From Natranaeroarchaeum sulfidigenes (GTDB lineage: Archaea; Halobacteriota; Halobacteria; Halobacteriales; Natronoarchaeaceae), in contig NZ_CP064786.1 in the NCBI RefSeq assembly GCF_017094485.1, positions 2,356,001 through 2,420,000 of the forward strand: DNA of 64,000 bases. The letters are read 5' to 3'. The position numbers and the translations under genes are program-made. The first letter of the stretch is position 1. Every line of letters begins with the position of its first letter. Shown here piece after piece: positions 1-7,631 of the stretch. The notes under the pieces are model-generated. The model worked only from the letters and a program-made list of their open reading frames with translations. It was not told the origin of the DNA and did not search any database.

Positions 1-89
1 ACAACGAGGGGATGGAAGACGACGAGATGAACGGCGAGGAAGAGGAGAACGGCGAGGAAGAGGAGAACGGCGAAGAAAACGACGTGTGA
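1..89 (+). CDS. C-terminal end of an acidic protein (5' truncated)
   Basis: Only the last 28 codons are in the window, ending in TGA at 87-89. The tail is almost entirely Glu, Asp, Asn and Gly, with a short E-E-E-E-N-G unit repeated twice. Low-complexity acidic tails of this kind are common on secreted or membrane-anchored haloarchaeal proteins, and a similar but longer composition occurs in the DUF4397 protein at 15.4-16.7 kb. The function cannot be told from this fragment. Confidence 0.6.
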   Translation, partial: NEGMEDDEMNGEEEENGEEEENGEENDV

Positions 90-152
90 ATACAACGCTT
101 ACCGACGTTTCTCGCCAGTAAACGGCAGTCACTGGGCCCTCGCGCTGGCGTA

Positions 153-1217
153 TCACGATTTTTTGATCCCTCGAAGCCGAGCGCGCCGAGCGGCGAGCAA
201 CCGCGTTACCGTCTTCCCCGGCCCTCCGTCAATCGGCCAACCATGCTGTCGCCACGACGGGGGCTCCGGTTCGAAGGCCGGACAGGAGCCGGAACACTCG
301 TTTGCAGTCTGAACGCGACAGTGCGAACCACACCAGGGGAGCACCTGCCCGTCGCGCTCGCGCGGGCCAAACCACCGACAATCCGGTCGCATCGTGTCGA
401 CAAAGGACCGCCAGCCGCGTTCGTAGGCTCGTTCTGCGATCCGATACCGGAGCGTCGCTTTCCGATCGGGCGAGACGTACTCGAACGTCGCCGCCGACTG
501 GTCGAACGCCGAGTCCCCCCCGCCACGGTCCGTGATCCGCGTTCCCGGTGTCGCCGGTTCGAGCGCCTGAGCGTGCCAGGCGATCGACGCCGAGAGCGCT
601 GTGGGGTCGACTTCCAGTACGCCCGCTTTCACGGGGAGGTCCTCGAACAGCACGGGTGAGACCGCGGCGTCGGTCGCGCGGGTTGCCACCCACGCCTCGT
701 CGGCCAACCCCAGTGCGACATCTCGTTCGAGCTGAGGCTGTAACGCTGTCGCCGCGCTCGCGTCCAGATCCGGCTTGTTCTCGATGGCGACGATTCGCTC
801 GACCCACTCGGGGTAGCGATACCGTCGCCGGATCTCGATTCGGTTTCCCGACTTCCGGACATCCAGAATCCCCCGGTCGTCGGCCGCATGGATCGTCTCG
901 CGGACGTAGCGCCACGGGTAGTCGGGCTCCGGAAGCGCGTCCCGATAGTACGTCCACTCCTCGGGCGCGGAGCGAAGCACGAAGCGCAGGTCGTCGTCCA
1001 GCCGTTCAGTACCGAGATTCGCACGACGTACGAGCGCCTCGCGGGTCGTTTCGACGACGATCGTATCCCAGCGTCGACGTTTCGTTCCCAACTGGCGCGC
1101 GACCAGTGCGACTGTGTCATCTGCAAGCGTGCCACCTGGCGGCCACTCGCGTTCCGCCCAGTAACAGACCCGAAGCTCGAAAGCGAACTCGGAGTCGTAC
1201 TGGATCTGCTCGGTCAC
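153..1217 (-). CDS. Cys-rich PD-(D/E)XK-like nuclease family protein, paralogue A (DUF5787-like)
   Basis: 354 residues if it starts at the GTG at 1217; a TTG two codons upstream is the alternative. It is homologous to the protein at 45073-46056. Shared blocks are an N-terminal Cys (C18), a D-T-I-V-V-E strand (51-56), and I-V-A-I-E-N-K-P-D-L (ENK at 146-148) followed by Q-L-E-R-D-V and a D-E-hydrophobic strand, which resembles the core of PD-(D/E)XK nucleases. The C-terminus holds C280, C296, C300, C308 and C312. One early Cys plus a late Cys cluster is the layout of Fe-S nucleases such as Cas4 and AddB. I believe Pfam lists this haloarchaeal family as DUF5787. The nuclease role is inferred. 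Confidence 0.8.
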   Translation of the reverse strand: MTEQIQYDSEFAFELRVCYWAEREWPPGGTLADDTVALVARQLGTKRRRWDTIVVETTREALVRRANLGTERLDDDLRFVLRSAPEEWTYYRDALPEPDYPWRYVRETIHAADDRGILDVRKSGNRIEIRRRYRYPEWVERIVAIENKPDLDASAATALQPQLERDVALGLADEAWVATRATDAAVSPVLFEDLPVKAGVLEVDPTALSASIAWHAQALEPATPGTRITDRGGGDSAFDQSAATFEYVSPDRKATLRYRIAERAYERGWRSFVDTMRPDCRWFGPRERDGQVLPWCGSHCRVQTANECSGSCPAFEPEPPSWRQHGWPIDGGPGKTVTRLLAARRARLRGIKKS

Positions 1218-1262
1218 GGTCAAACGAACGCGCGCCGGCCATCAAAACCGTTCCGCCGCTCG

Positions 1263-1754
1263 CTAGGACTCGTCACCGGCTCCCTCACGGACCTTCACCG
1301 CCATCCCGGTCTCGAAATCATACATCGCGTCGGCCGATAGCTCCGCCCGCCCGACCGCGAGCAGGTCACCGGTCTCGTGGACGACCAGCGCCTCATCGCC
1401 CGGGCGGAGGTCGTCGTCCACCTCGTCGATGAATTTGGCGAAGACGTTCTTGCCGTCGCGGACGAACGGCTCGCTCTCGTCGCCGACGACTACGCGATTG
1501 CGCGGCGGGGAGAGCGTGAGAAGCCGTCGACCCCCTTCGATACCGAGCGTGTACCGCCCGTCGACGTTCAGCGAGACGATCCGGTTCGACTCGCCGATTA
1601 CCTGCTGGGGCCTGCCCGAACTGCTGCGTTTGATCGTGAACCGTCCGTCTTCGGGAAACAGTGCTCGCCCTGCCCCGCCGCCGAACTGGTAGTCGGCGAC
1701 CGTCCGGAGCTGCTCACCGTCCTCGCCGAGTCCGGTGTTCGCGTCCTCGCTCAT
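1263..1754 (-). CDS. PUA-domain RNA-binding protein
   Basis: 163 residues. The C-terminal half (roughly 85-150) reads as a PUA fold: V-V-G-D-E-S-E-P-F-V, then K-N-V-F-A-K-F-I, then a D-D-D-L-R-P-G-D-E-A-L-V-V strand pair and L-L-A-V-G-R-A-E-L. PUA domains bind tRNA or rRNA and often accompany modification enzymes, but no enzyme domain is visible here. The N-terminal half resembles the pre-PUA region of haloarchaeal stand-alone PUA proteins. It lies 45 bp upstream of the nuclease-like gene on the same strand, so the two may be co-transcribed. A second stand-alone PUA gene lies at 6314-6793. The RNA target is unknown. Confidence 0.8.
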   Translation of the reverse strand: MSEDANTGLGEDGEQLRTVADYQFGGGAGRALFPEDGRFTIKRSSSGRPQQVIGESNRIVSLNVDGRYTLGIEGGRRLLTLSPPRNRVVVGDESEPFVRDGKNVFAKFIDEVDDDLRPGDEALVVHETGDLLAVGRAELSADAMYDFETGMAVKVREGAGDES

Positions 1755-1873
1755 TGTCGAGTGCAGGAGTTCGGTGCGTGAAAGCGCTTCGACATTCCAT
1801 AGCAGATCAGAACTGACACCTGCAGATTCTGCGAGTCGTTATCAACCCACAACGTATCAGCCAAAGGGGGAAA

Positions 1874-1882
1874 CCTATAAAC
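1874..1882 (+). promoter_or_regulatory. TATA-like box for the small membrane protein gene
   Basis: The AT-rich CCTATAAAC lies 28-36 nt upstream of the ATG at 1910, the spacing expected for a short-leader or leaderless archaeal transcript. Confidence 0.5.
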
Positions 1883-1909
1883 TAGAAGCCCTCACTGGCT
1901 GGTATACAA

Positions 1910-2086
1910 ATGGATACTACGAAAGTGGCGGTAGGTGCGGTCCTCATTGCGATCAGCAGCGTTATTCTTCTCGCAACCGGATCGCTCGACTCCGGAGTTC
2001 CCGCGATCCTCGCAGGTGTGGCCGCGATCGCGATGGCCGCTGGCTCCCTGCTCGTCGGGACGTCCGGCGAAGGGCGAGCGGTATAG
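1910..2086 (+). CDS. Small two-helix membrane protein
   Basis: 58 residues starting at the ATG at 1910. Two hydrophobic segments (about 6-25 and 29-50) are separated by a short S-L-D-S-G turn, and a polar tail follows, so it is probably a helical hairpin in the membrane. High-GC codon use and a TATA-like box at the right distance support a real gene. No family was recognised. It is flanked by minus-strand genes and is therefore a monocistronic unit. Confidence 0.65.
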   Translation: MDTTKVAVGAVLIAISSVILLATGSLDSGVPAILAGVAAIAMAAGSLLVGTSGEGRAV

Positions 2087-2115
2087 ACGGTAGAGCGGTT
2101 CTTCAGGTTCGCTAC

Positions 2116-2613
2116 TCAGAGCAGAAACGTCTCGGTCCGCTCGCTCAGATCGACGAAGGAGTCGGCGGCCTCTTTTAGCTCCTCGGCAGTCGAGGAGTCA
2201 AAGCCCATTACCTCGACGCGAACGCCCTCGTGACGCATGTGCGAGCAGAGCCGCGAGAAGTCGCCGTCACCGGTGCAGAGCACGATCGTATCGACGTGCT
2301 CGGCCAGCGTGACGGCGTCGAGGCTCATCCCGACGTCCCAGTCGGCCTTCTTCGAGCCGTCACTGAACGTCTTGATGTCTTTGATTTTGGTCTCGAAGCC
2401 AATGTCAGTGAGTGCGTCGAAAAAAGTCTCCTCCTCGGGCGAGTCCGCGCGGATGACGTACGCGATAGCGCGTGTCAGCTCCCGGTCCTGGACGCTCTTT
2501 TCGAGCAGCGAGGAGTAGTCGATATTGTTACTGTAGAGGCTCTGTGCGCTGTGATACAGGTTCTGGGCGTCGACGAGCACGGCGACGCGCTGGCCCGGAT
2601 GGATCTCGCTCAT
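2116..2613 (-). CDS. NYN domain (LabA/DUF88-type) protein, PIN-fold nuclease candidate
   Basis: 165 residues from the ATG at 2613; an upstream in-frame extension lacks protein-like composition. The N-terminus reads V-A-V-L-V-D-A-Q-N-L, the acidic first strand of NYN domains, and later A-D-W-D-V-G-M-S-L-D and L-C-T-G-D-G-D-F-S supply the other conserved Asp residues. NYN proteins share the PIN fold and are expected to be metal-dependent RNases, in archaea often standing alone. The gene follows htpX on the same strand after 49 bp. The substrate is unknown. Confidence 0.9.
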   Translation of the reverse strand: MSEIHPGQRVAVLVDAQNLYHSAQSLYSNNIDYSSLLEKSVQDRELTRAIAYVIRADSPEEETFFDALTDIGFETKIKDIKTFSDGSKKADWDVGMSLDAVTLAEHVDTIVLCTGDGDFSRLCSHMRHEGVRVEVMGFDSSTAEELKEAADSFVDLSERTETFLL

Positions 2614-2662
2614 GGCGGTTCTTGTGCGGGCCAGTACATAAACGGCGGGAGTCGGGTAGCGT

Positions 2663-3484
2663 CTACCGACGGTTTCGCAGCCGCGATATCCGCTCCTCGG
2701 TCGAGGGATGCGTCGAGAGGAGCTTCTTTGCGGCGCCACCCGAGATACAGAGTGCGGCGACGGAATCGTCCATTTCGGCGTTGGTGCGTTCTGCGCTCCG
2801 CTGGATCTTTTCGAGCGCGCGGGCAAGCGGTTCTCCGTTCCCGATCGCATCCGCGGCGTCGGCGTCGGCGACGTACTCGCGGTACCGCGAGATAGCCATG
2901 ACGAAGATCATCACGAGCATCTGCGTGATCATCCCCACGACGAAGGCGAGCACGTAGTTCGCAATGGATCGCTCACCGGTAAAGAGGACGACCCACTGGG
3001 CGGCGATACCGACGATCGCGGCGATCGACTGCCCGATGGTCATCGTCACGACGTCGCGGTTACGGATGTGGGCAAGCTCGTGGGCGATTACGCCGTTTAA
3101 CTCCTCGCGGTCGAGCACCTGCATCAGCTCGGTCGAGATTACAACCGTCCCCTTGCCCTTGCGGCCGGTTGCGAAGGCGTTGGGTGTGCCCATACTCGCG
3201 ACCATCAGCCTGGGCTTTTTGATCCCCATATCACGGGAGAGCGACTCCACCGTCTGGTGAATCTGGGGATACTCCTCTTCGGACATGTCTTCGGCCCCGA
3301 CACTTCGCAACGCCATCTTCGTTCCCAGCAGGTACTGGAACCCGATGAACGCGACCGTCAGCACCGCGACCAGCCAGAGGGGCCAGCCGAAGGCGACGAC
3401 TGCGACGAGTGCAGCCAGCGAGAAGAACGCAAACAGGATGGTGCTGACGATCGCCATCCGGATCTTGAGACCTATGTGTCGCAT
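2663..3484 (-). CDS. htpX: HtpX-like membrane zinc metalloprotease (M48)
   Basis: 273 residues. Two N-terminal transmembrane helices (about 9-32 and 35-54) are followed by a protease domain with H-E-L-A-H at 135-139 and a downstream E of the third zinc ligand in R-Y-R-E-Y-V-A-D-A-D-A. Two further hydrophobic stretches lie between them (about 146-195). HtpX degrades misfolded membrane proteins with its active site facing the cytoplasm. Length and motif order match the archaeal family. The start at 3484 lies 23-30 nt downstream of a TATA-like box, pointing to a leaderless transcript. Confidence 0.95.
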   Translation of the reverse strand: MRHIGLKIRMAIVSTILFAFFSLAALVAVVAFGWPLWLVAVLTVAFIGFQYLLGTKMALRSVGAEDMSEEEYPQIHQTVESLSRDMGIKKPRLMVASMGTPNAFATGRKGKGTVVISTELMQVLDREELNGVIAHELAHIRNRDVVTMTIGQSIAAIVGIAAQWVVLFTGERSIANYVLAFVVGMITQMLVMIFVMAISRYREYVADADAADAIGNGEPLARALEKIQRSAERTNAEMDDSVAALCISGGAAKKLLSTHPSTEERISRLRNRR

Positions 3485-3506
3485 ACCTGCGGGTAGCTGT
3501 CGACGA

Positions 3507-3514
3507 CCTATAAG
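3507..3514 (-). promoter_or_regulatory. TATA-like box for htpX
   Basis: On the minus strand the sequence reads CTTATAGG, 23-30 nt upstream of the htpX ATG at 3484, consistent with leaderless transcription. Confidence 0.5.
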
Positions 3515-3783
3515 TCATATGGCAGCGACACACTGTGACAACATTCGGCACACTCCCCGGGCTACAAACACAACGAATAAGTTTCGGGACTCGGACACTC
3601 TTTACTGTGTACGGACTCGTTCGGCGACTCGACTCGTCCGTGCGGACGTCGAGCGGGTGCGCCGTCGTCTTTCTGAAAAAACGCGGTCGATAGCGGCTCC
3701 CGGCGAGCGTAGCGAGTTCGTCGCGGGCCGGTCCTCGATCGCGGATGGATCGATTGATACCGACCGATCACAACATACCAGAC
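3515..3783. other. Divergent intergenic region htpX/dapA
   Basis: No convincing gene was seen. A weak TATA-like CGATTGATAC (3751-3760) lies 24-33 nt before the dapA ATG. An inverted repeat at about 3631-3655 pairs CTCGAC and GTCCG with CGGAC and GTCGAG around a TG loop and could fold in RNA. Small frames here on either strand overlap one another and lack a recognisable family. Confidence 0.4.
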
Positions 3784-4701
3784 ATGACACCGAACCCGTT
3801 CCACGGCGTTCTACCTGCGATGGTGACGCCGTTCAACGAGGACGAAAGCATCGATCACGACCAACTGCGAGCGGACGCCCAGCGACTCGAAACCGCTGGC
3901 GTCGACGGGCTGGTTCCCGTGGGCTCCACGGGTGAAAGCGCGACCCTGTCCCACGACGAGCACGTCGAGGTCGTCGAGACGGTCGTCGACGCCGTCGAGG
4001 ACGTACCGGTCATCGCGGGCACCGGGAGCAACAACACCCGCGAGGCGCTGGAGCTGTCCGAACGCGCAGCGGACGCTGGCGCTGACGGCCTCCTCCTTAT
4101 TTCGCCGTATTACAACAAGCCCGAACAGCAGGGGCTGATCGAGCACTATCGGGCGGTTGCCGACGCGGTCGACCTGCCACAGCTCCTGTACAACGTGCCA
4201 TCGCGGACGGGCCGAAACGTCGAGGCCGACACGGTCGTCGAACTCGCATCCCACGAGAACATCGCGGGCCTGAAAGCAGCCAGCGGCGACCTCAACCAGA
4301 TCTCGGAGGTCATCGAACGAACGCGAGACGAGGAGTTCACCGTCGTCTCGGGTGACGATGGGCTCACCCTCCCGATGCTCTCGATCGGGGCCAGTGGGGC
4401 AGTCAGCGTCGTCGCGAACGTCGAACCCGAGCGCACCTGCGCGATGGTCGGCGCAGCCCTTTCGGGTGACTACGAACGAGCGCGGGCGCTCCATCACGAA
4501 CTCGCGCCGCTGACACGGGCACTCTTTACCGAAACGAACCCGATCCCGGTCGCCGAGGCGATGCATATCCGAGGGCACGCGAAGCCGATCGTCCGATCCC
4601 CACTGACACGCCTCTCGGAGGAGCACCGTGATGAACTCGCCGCGGTGCTGGCGGATCTGGACAGTGAGCCAGCCGCGGACCTTGCGGAGGCCGACCGATG
4701 A
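3784..4701 (+). CDS. dapA: 4-hydroxy-tetrahydrodipicolinate synthase
   Basis: 305 residues. It condenses pyruvate with aspartate semialdehyde, the first committed step of diaminopimelate/lysine synthesis. The class I aldolase barrel carries P-V-G-S-T-G-E (46-52), the catalytic Tyr in L-Y-N-V-P-S-R-T-G (Y136) and the Schiff-base Lys in G-L-K-A-A-S-G-D (K164). The start is the ATG at 3784; an upstream frame extension overlaps promoter sequence and is rejected. The gene overlaps dapB by 4 bp (ATGA), so dapA-dapB-dapD form a coupled operon. Confidence 0.96.
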   Translation: MTPNPFHGVLPAMVTPFNEDESIDHDQLRADAQRLETAGVDGLVPVGSTGESATLSHDEHVEVVETVVDAVEDVPVIAGTGSNNTREALELSERAADAGADGLLLISPYYNKPEQQGLIEHYRAVADAVDLPQLLYNVPSRTGRNVEADTVVELASHENIAGLKAASGDLNQISEVIERTRDEEFTVVSGDDGLTLPMLSIGASGAVSVVANVEPERTCAMVGAALSGDYERARALHHELAPLTRALFTETNPIPVAEAMHIRGHAKPIVRSPLTRLSEEHRDELAAVLADLDSEPAADLAEADR

Positions 4702-5471
4702 GCGGCGACCCCACGCGGATCGCAGTCAACGGTGCGGCAGGCCGAATGGGTCAGACAGTCATCGAGACGGCGACGGACCGCGAGAATGTGGAGGTCGTCG
4801 TCGGCATCGACGTCGCGGACGCCGAGACGGTCGACGGTGTGCCGGTCGCCGACCCGGACGATGCTGTCGACGCCTTCGCGGAGTACGAACCGGACGCGCT
4901 GATCGACTTTACCGTCCCCGACGCGACACTGGGAATCGTCGACGCCTGCGTCGAGCACGGCGTCGCCGTCGTGGTGGGGACGACCGGATTCAACGAGGAC
5001 CAGCTGTCCTACTTGCGCCGGACCAGCGAATTCGTCCCGGTGCTCAAAGCGACGAACTTCTCACGAGGGATCCAGGTGCTTCTCAGAACCGTCAGTGAGG
5101 CGGTGGGCGCGCTCGACGGCTACGACCTCGAACTGATGGAGACACATCACAACCAGAAGATCGACGCGCCCTCTGGCACCGCGAAGACGATCCTTGAAAC
5201 CGTTCAGGAAGAGCGGGATGTTGACCCGGTCTACGGCCGCGAGGGACACGCCCCCCGCGAGGATGACGAGATCGGCGTCCTCGTCCGACGGGCGGGCGAC
5301 ATCCGCGGCGAGCACGAACTCGTGCTGGCGGGCAACGACGAGGTGTTCAGCCTCTCTCATCGCGCCGAGGATCGTGGCGTCTTCGCGGCAGGGGCACTCG
5401 ACGCCGCGGCGTGGGTCGCCGGTCGAAATCCTGACTGGTATACCTTCGGAGCGGTAATCGACGAGTCATGA
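4698..5471 (+). CDS. dapB: 4-hydroxy-tetrahydrodipicolinate reductase
   Basis: 257 residues. It reduces the DapA product with NAD(P)H to tetrahydrodipicolinate. Visible signatures are the Rossmann G-A-A-G-R-M-G near the N-terminus, G-T-T-G-F-N, the A-T-N-F-S-R-G segment, and E-T-H-H-N-Q-K-I-D-A-P-S-G-T-A containing the catalytic His and substrate Lys. It overlaps dapA at its start and dapD at its end by 4 bp each (ATGA junctions), which suggests translational coupling and balanced expression of the three enzymes. Confidence 0.96.
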   Translation: MSGDPTRIAVNGAAGRMGQTVIETATDRENVEVVVGIDVADAETVDGVPVADPDDAVDAFAEYEPDALIDFTVPDATLGIVDACVEHGVAVVVGTTGFNEDQLSYLRRTSEFVPVLKATNFSRGIQVLLRTVSEAVGALDGYDLELMETHHNQKIDAPSGTAKTILETVQEERDVDPVYGREGHAPREDDEIGVLVRRAGDIRGEHELVLAGNDEVFSLSHRAEDRGVFAAGALDAAAWVAGRNPDWYTFGAVIDES

Positions 5472-6298
5472 GTCTGCAGACAGACGTCGAAGACCTCTGG
5501 CAGCGCAAACAGGACGGACTGACGGCTGACGACGCGAGCGCGGAGGATCTTACGGTGCTCGACGAGTTCCTCGCCGCGCTGGAAGCGGGCGAAGTCCGGG
5601 CCGCGGAAAAGCAGGGCGGCGAGTGGATCGCCAACGAGTGGGTCAAGCAGGGCATCCTGCTCAACTTCGGCCTGCGCCACACCGCCGAACGCGAGTATGG
5701 CGGGGTCACCTACCACGATGTCCTCCCCCTGCGCAGGACTGACGACCTGAACGACCGCGGGACCCGAAACACCCCGGACGGGACGACGATCCGCCGCGGC
5801 GCGTATCTCGGCGAGGACTGCATCATGATGTCGCCGAGTTTCGTCAACATCGGCGCGCACGTCGGCGACGGCACCCTGATCGACTCCGCCGACACCGTCG
5901 GCTCCTGTGCCCAGATCGGCGAGAACGCCAAACTCGGTGCGAACACGCTGATCGGCGGCGTGCTCGAACCCGTCGAGGACGCCCCCGTGATCGTCGAGGA
6001 CAACGTCTCGCTCGGCGCTGGCTGTCGCGTCACTAGCGGCTTTGTCGTCGGCGAGAACAGCGTCGTCGGCGAGAACACCCTGCTCACCCCCCGGATTCCG
6101 GTCTACGATCTGGTCGAAGAGGAAGTGCTCTACGGCGAACTACCTGCGAACCGTCGCGCGTTCCAGCGCTTCGTCGAATCATCAGTGAGCGAGCACGACC
6201 TGATCGACGGCGGCGCGTTCAAGCCCGCGGTCGTCGCGACCCACATCGAGGAGGAGACGCTCGAAGCGACCGAACGCGAGGACGCGTTGCGAGAGTAA
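5468..6298 (+). CDS. dapD: 2,3,4,5-tetrahydropyridine-2,6-dicarboxylate N-succinyltransferase
   Basis: 276 residues. It succinylates tetrahydrodipicolinate, placing lysine synthesis on the succinylase branch. The central part (about 110-220) is a left-handed beta-helix of hexapeptide repeats such as V-N-I-G-A-H-V-G-D-G-T and C-A-Q-I-G-E-N-A-K-L-G-A-N. An N-terminal helical region and a short C-terminal segment complete the family layout. It is the last gene of the overlapping dap operon; lysA, dapE and dapF do not follow and must be elsewhere. Confidence 0.95.
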   Translation: MSLQTDVEDLWQRKQDGLTADDASAEDLTVLDEFLAALEAGEVRAAEKQGGEWIANEWVKQGILLNFGLRHTAEREYGGVTYHDVLPLRRTDDLNDRGTRNTPDGTTIRRGAYLGEDCIMMSPSFVNIGAHVGDGTLIDSADTVGSCAQIGENAKLGANTLIGGVLEPVEDAPVIVEDNVSLGAGCRVTSGFVVGENSVVGENTLLTPRIPVYDLVEEEVLYGELPANRRAFQRFVESSVSEHDLIDGGAFKPAVVATHIEEETLEATEREDALRE

Positions 6299-6313
6299 GC
6301 GCGGCTACGCCGG

Positions 6314-6793
6314 TCAGACGACGAACTCGTAGAGATCGTCGCCGACGTGGTGGACCGACTCGACGACTTTTCCCTGATCGCCGGCCATCTCCGCGCCCTC
6401 TACGAGCGCGCGCCCGATCGCAAGCACTTTGCCATGATTCTCTTCGGCGATCGCGACCAGATCGCCAGGATCGATGTCGTCGTCGGCCTCGACGATGCCG
6501 GGCCGCATCACGTCCGCGCCATCGCTGACGAAGGAGATCGCGCCGCTGTCGACCGTGACGACGTGTGTCTCGGGCTCGAAGCGGTTCGCACCACGGACGG
6601 TGAGAAACGGCTCGTCGTCGACGTACAGCACCGACGGCTCGCCGTCGACCAGCACGAGATCGAACTTCGAGTCGGCCAGTTCGACGAGTTCGTAGGTGTC
6701 GCCATCGACATCGACGCCCAGCCCCTCGGAGACGGCGGTCTCCAGTTCGGACACCCCGTCGCTGCGCAGGTGGTGTCGGGAGTTGATTTCCAT
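6314..6793 (-). CDS. PUA-domain RNA-binding protein (second copy)
   Basis: 159 residues from the ATG at 6793 (M-E-I-N-S-R-H-H-L-R). The N-terminal 75 residues form the pre-PUA region, and residues about 78-150 are a PUA domain: T-V-D-S-G-A-I-S-F-V-S-D-G-A-D-V-M-R-P-G-I, then D-I-D-P-G-D-L-V-A-I-A and K-V-L-A-I-G-R-A-L-V. This arrangement is that of the archaeal stand-alone PUA proteins related to eukaryotic MCT-1/Tma20, which act on ribosomes. It is a longer and more canonical relative of the protein at 1263-1754. It converges on dapD with 15 bp between the stops. Confidence 0.88.
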   Translation of the reverse strand: MEINSRHHLRSDGVSELETAVSEGLGVDVDGDTYELVELADSKFDLVLVDGEPSVLYVDDEPFLTVRGANRFEPETHVVTVDSGAISFVSDGADVMRPGIVEADDDIDPGDLVAIAEENHGKVLAIGRALVEGAEMAGDQGKVVESVHHVGDDLYEFVV

Positions 6794-6882
6794 ACTCCAC
6801 ACCAACGCCGGAGCCAGCATAAACGCCCCGGATGTTGACGACTCCGGCAAACGCTAAGTATGCGTCGCGCTAACGTAGAGCT

Positions 6883-7173
6883 ATGTGGGGTTCCCGGAAG
6901 GCAACACAGGAGTCAGTCACCTGCATCGCCTGTGGCTGTTCACTGCCGCGGTCGGAAGCGCGCGAATACGACAAGTACGGCGATCGGTGGGAGCGCGCGG
7001 GAAAAGAGTTTGAACACCTCTGCAAAGCCTGTGACCACGATCTCTGTCATCAGCCCCGCGAGGAACTCGAAGGCCTGCTCGTCGAGATCGACGCCGGGAG
7101 CCACAGCCAGGCGGAGTTCCTCTCGTGGTACAACGCCCTGGTCGAGGAACGCTACGGCAAGATCGAGGAGTAG
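6883..7173 (+). CDS. Small zinc-ribbon-like protein
   Basis: 96 residues. It has C-I-A-C near residue 14 and C-K-A-C-D-H-D-L-C near 47, enough for one treble or ribbon zinc site, followed by an acidic helical C-terminus rich in Glu and Trp. It resembles uncharacterised conserved haloarchaeal zinc proteins. It is divergent from the PUA gene (start codons 89 bp apart) and may share its promoter region. The function is unknown; nucleic-acid or protein binding is plausible. Confidence 0.75.
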   Translation: MWGSRKATQESVTCIACGCSLPRSEAREYDKYGDRWERAGKEFEHLCKACDHDLCHQPREELEGLLVEIDAGSHSQAEFLSWYNALVEERYGKIEE

Positions 7174-7231
7174 GCCTCGGCAGCCCTTCCAGGACCGTCG
7201 CGTCAGCCGAGTGGACGTGCCGTGGGGCGTC

Positions 7232-7272
7232 ACATTGTTGTGGTAGTCACATTATTTACAATGTAACATTGT
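7232..7272. promoter_or_regulatory. Palindromic operator-like site overlapping a TATA-like box
   Basis: A perfect palindrome, ACAATGT-A-ACATTGT, occupies 7258-7272, and another ACATTGT half-site sits at 7232-7238. The AT-rich stretch ATTATTTACAATG could serve as a TATA box firing rightward into the element that follows. No gene start lies nearby on either strand, so if the site is functional its target should be the adjacent non-coding element. Confidence 0.45.
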
Positions 7273-7284
7273 AACATCGCAGCA

Positions 7285-7600
7285 CGCATCGGGTCGTGGG
7301 GAACGAGTCTCACCGCTCCGCTGGCGAATGCGGTGGCGCGCGCTGGCGAGGCGTTCAGGCCGAGCCAGCACTGTGCGAGGGCGTCGCTGAACGGAGTGAA
7401 GCGACAAGGTTGGGGAGGACGAGGCTGTGTGGGTGGATCGAAAGGGGCCGCCGCGGTCGACGCGTCCGCTGCCCGCTAGCACTGCAGGCGAACGCAGTGA
7501 GCGGAAGCGCGCACGGCCGCAGAGGCGTCGACCGTGGCGGGGGCTTTCACAGTGTTGGCAGAGGTGCGGTCATAGCGAACTCCAGAGAGCGTGACGAGGC
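7285..7600. ncRNA. Gene-free structured element (candidate ncRNA or dispersed haloarchaeal element)
   Basis: This GC-rich stretch between convergent genes has open frames in several phases, none credible. It is rich in short hairpins: TCGCT..AGCGA near 7386-7406 and CACTGC-aggcgaac-GCAGTG near 7480-7499. The translated string R-S-E-A-T-R-L-G-R is, from memory, familiar from spurious hypothetical proteins in many haloarchaeal genomes, which suggests a conserved non-coding or repetitive element rather than a protein gene. The boundaries are approximate and the strand is not certain. Confidence 0.4.
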
Positions 7601-7631
7601 CTCTCGGGGACGCCGATTCTGTGTCGTACTC

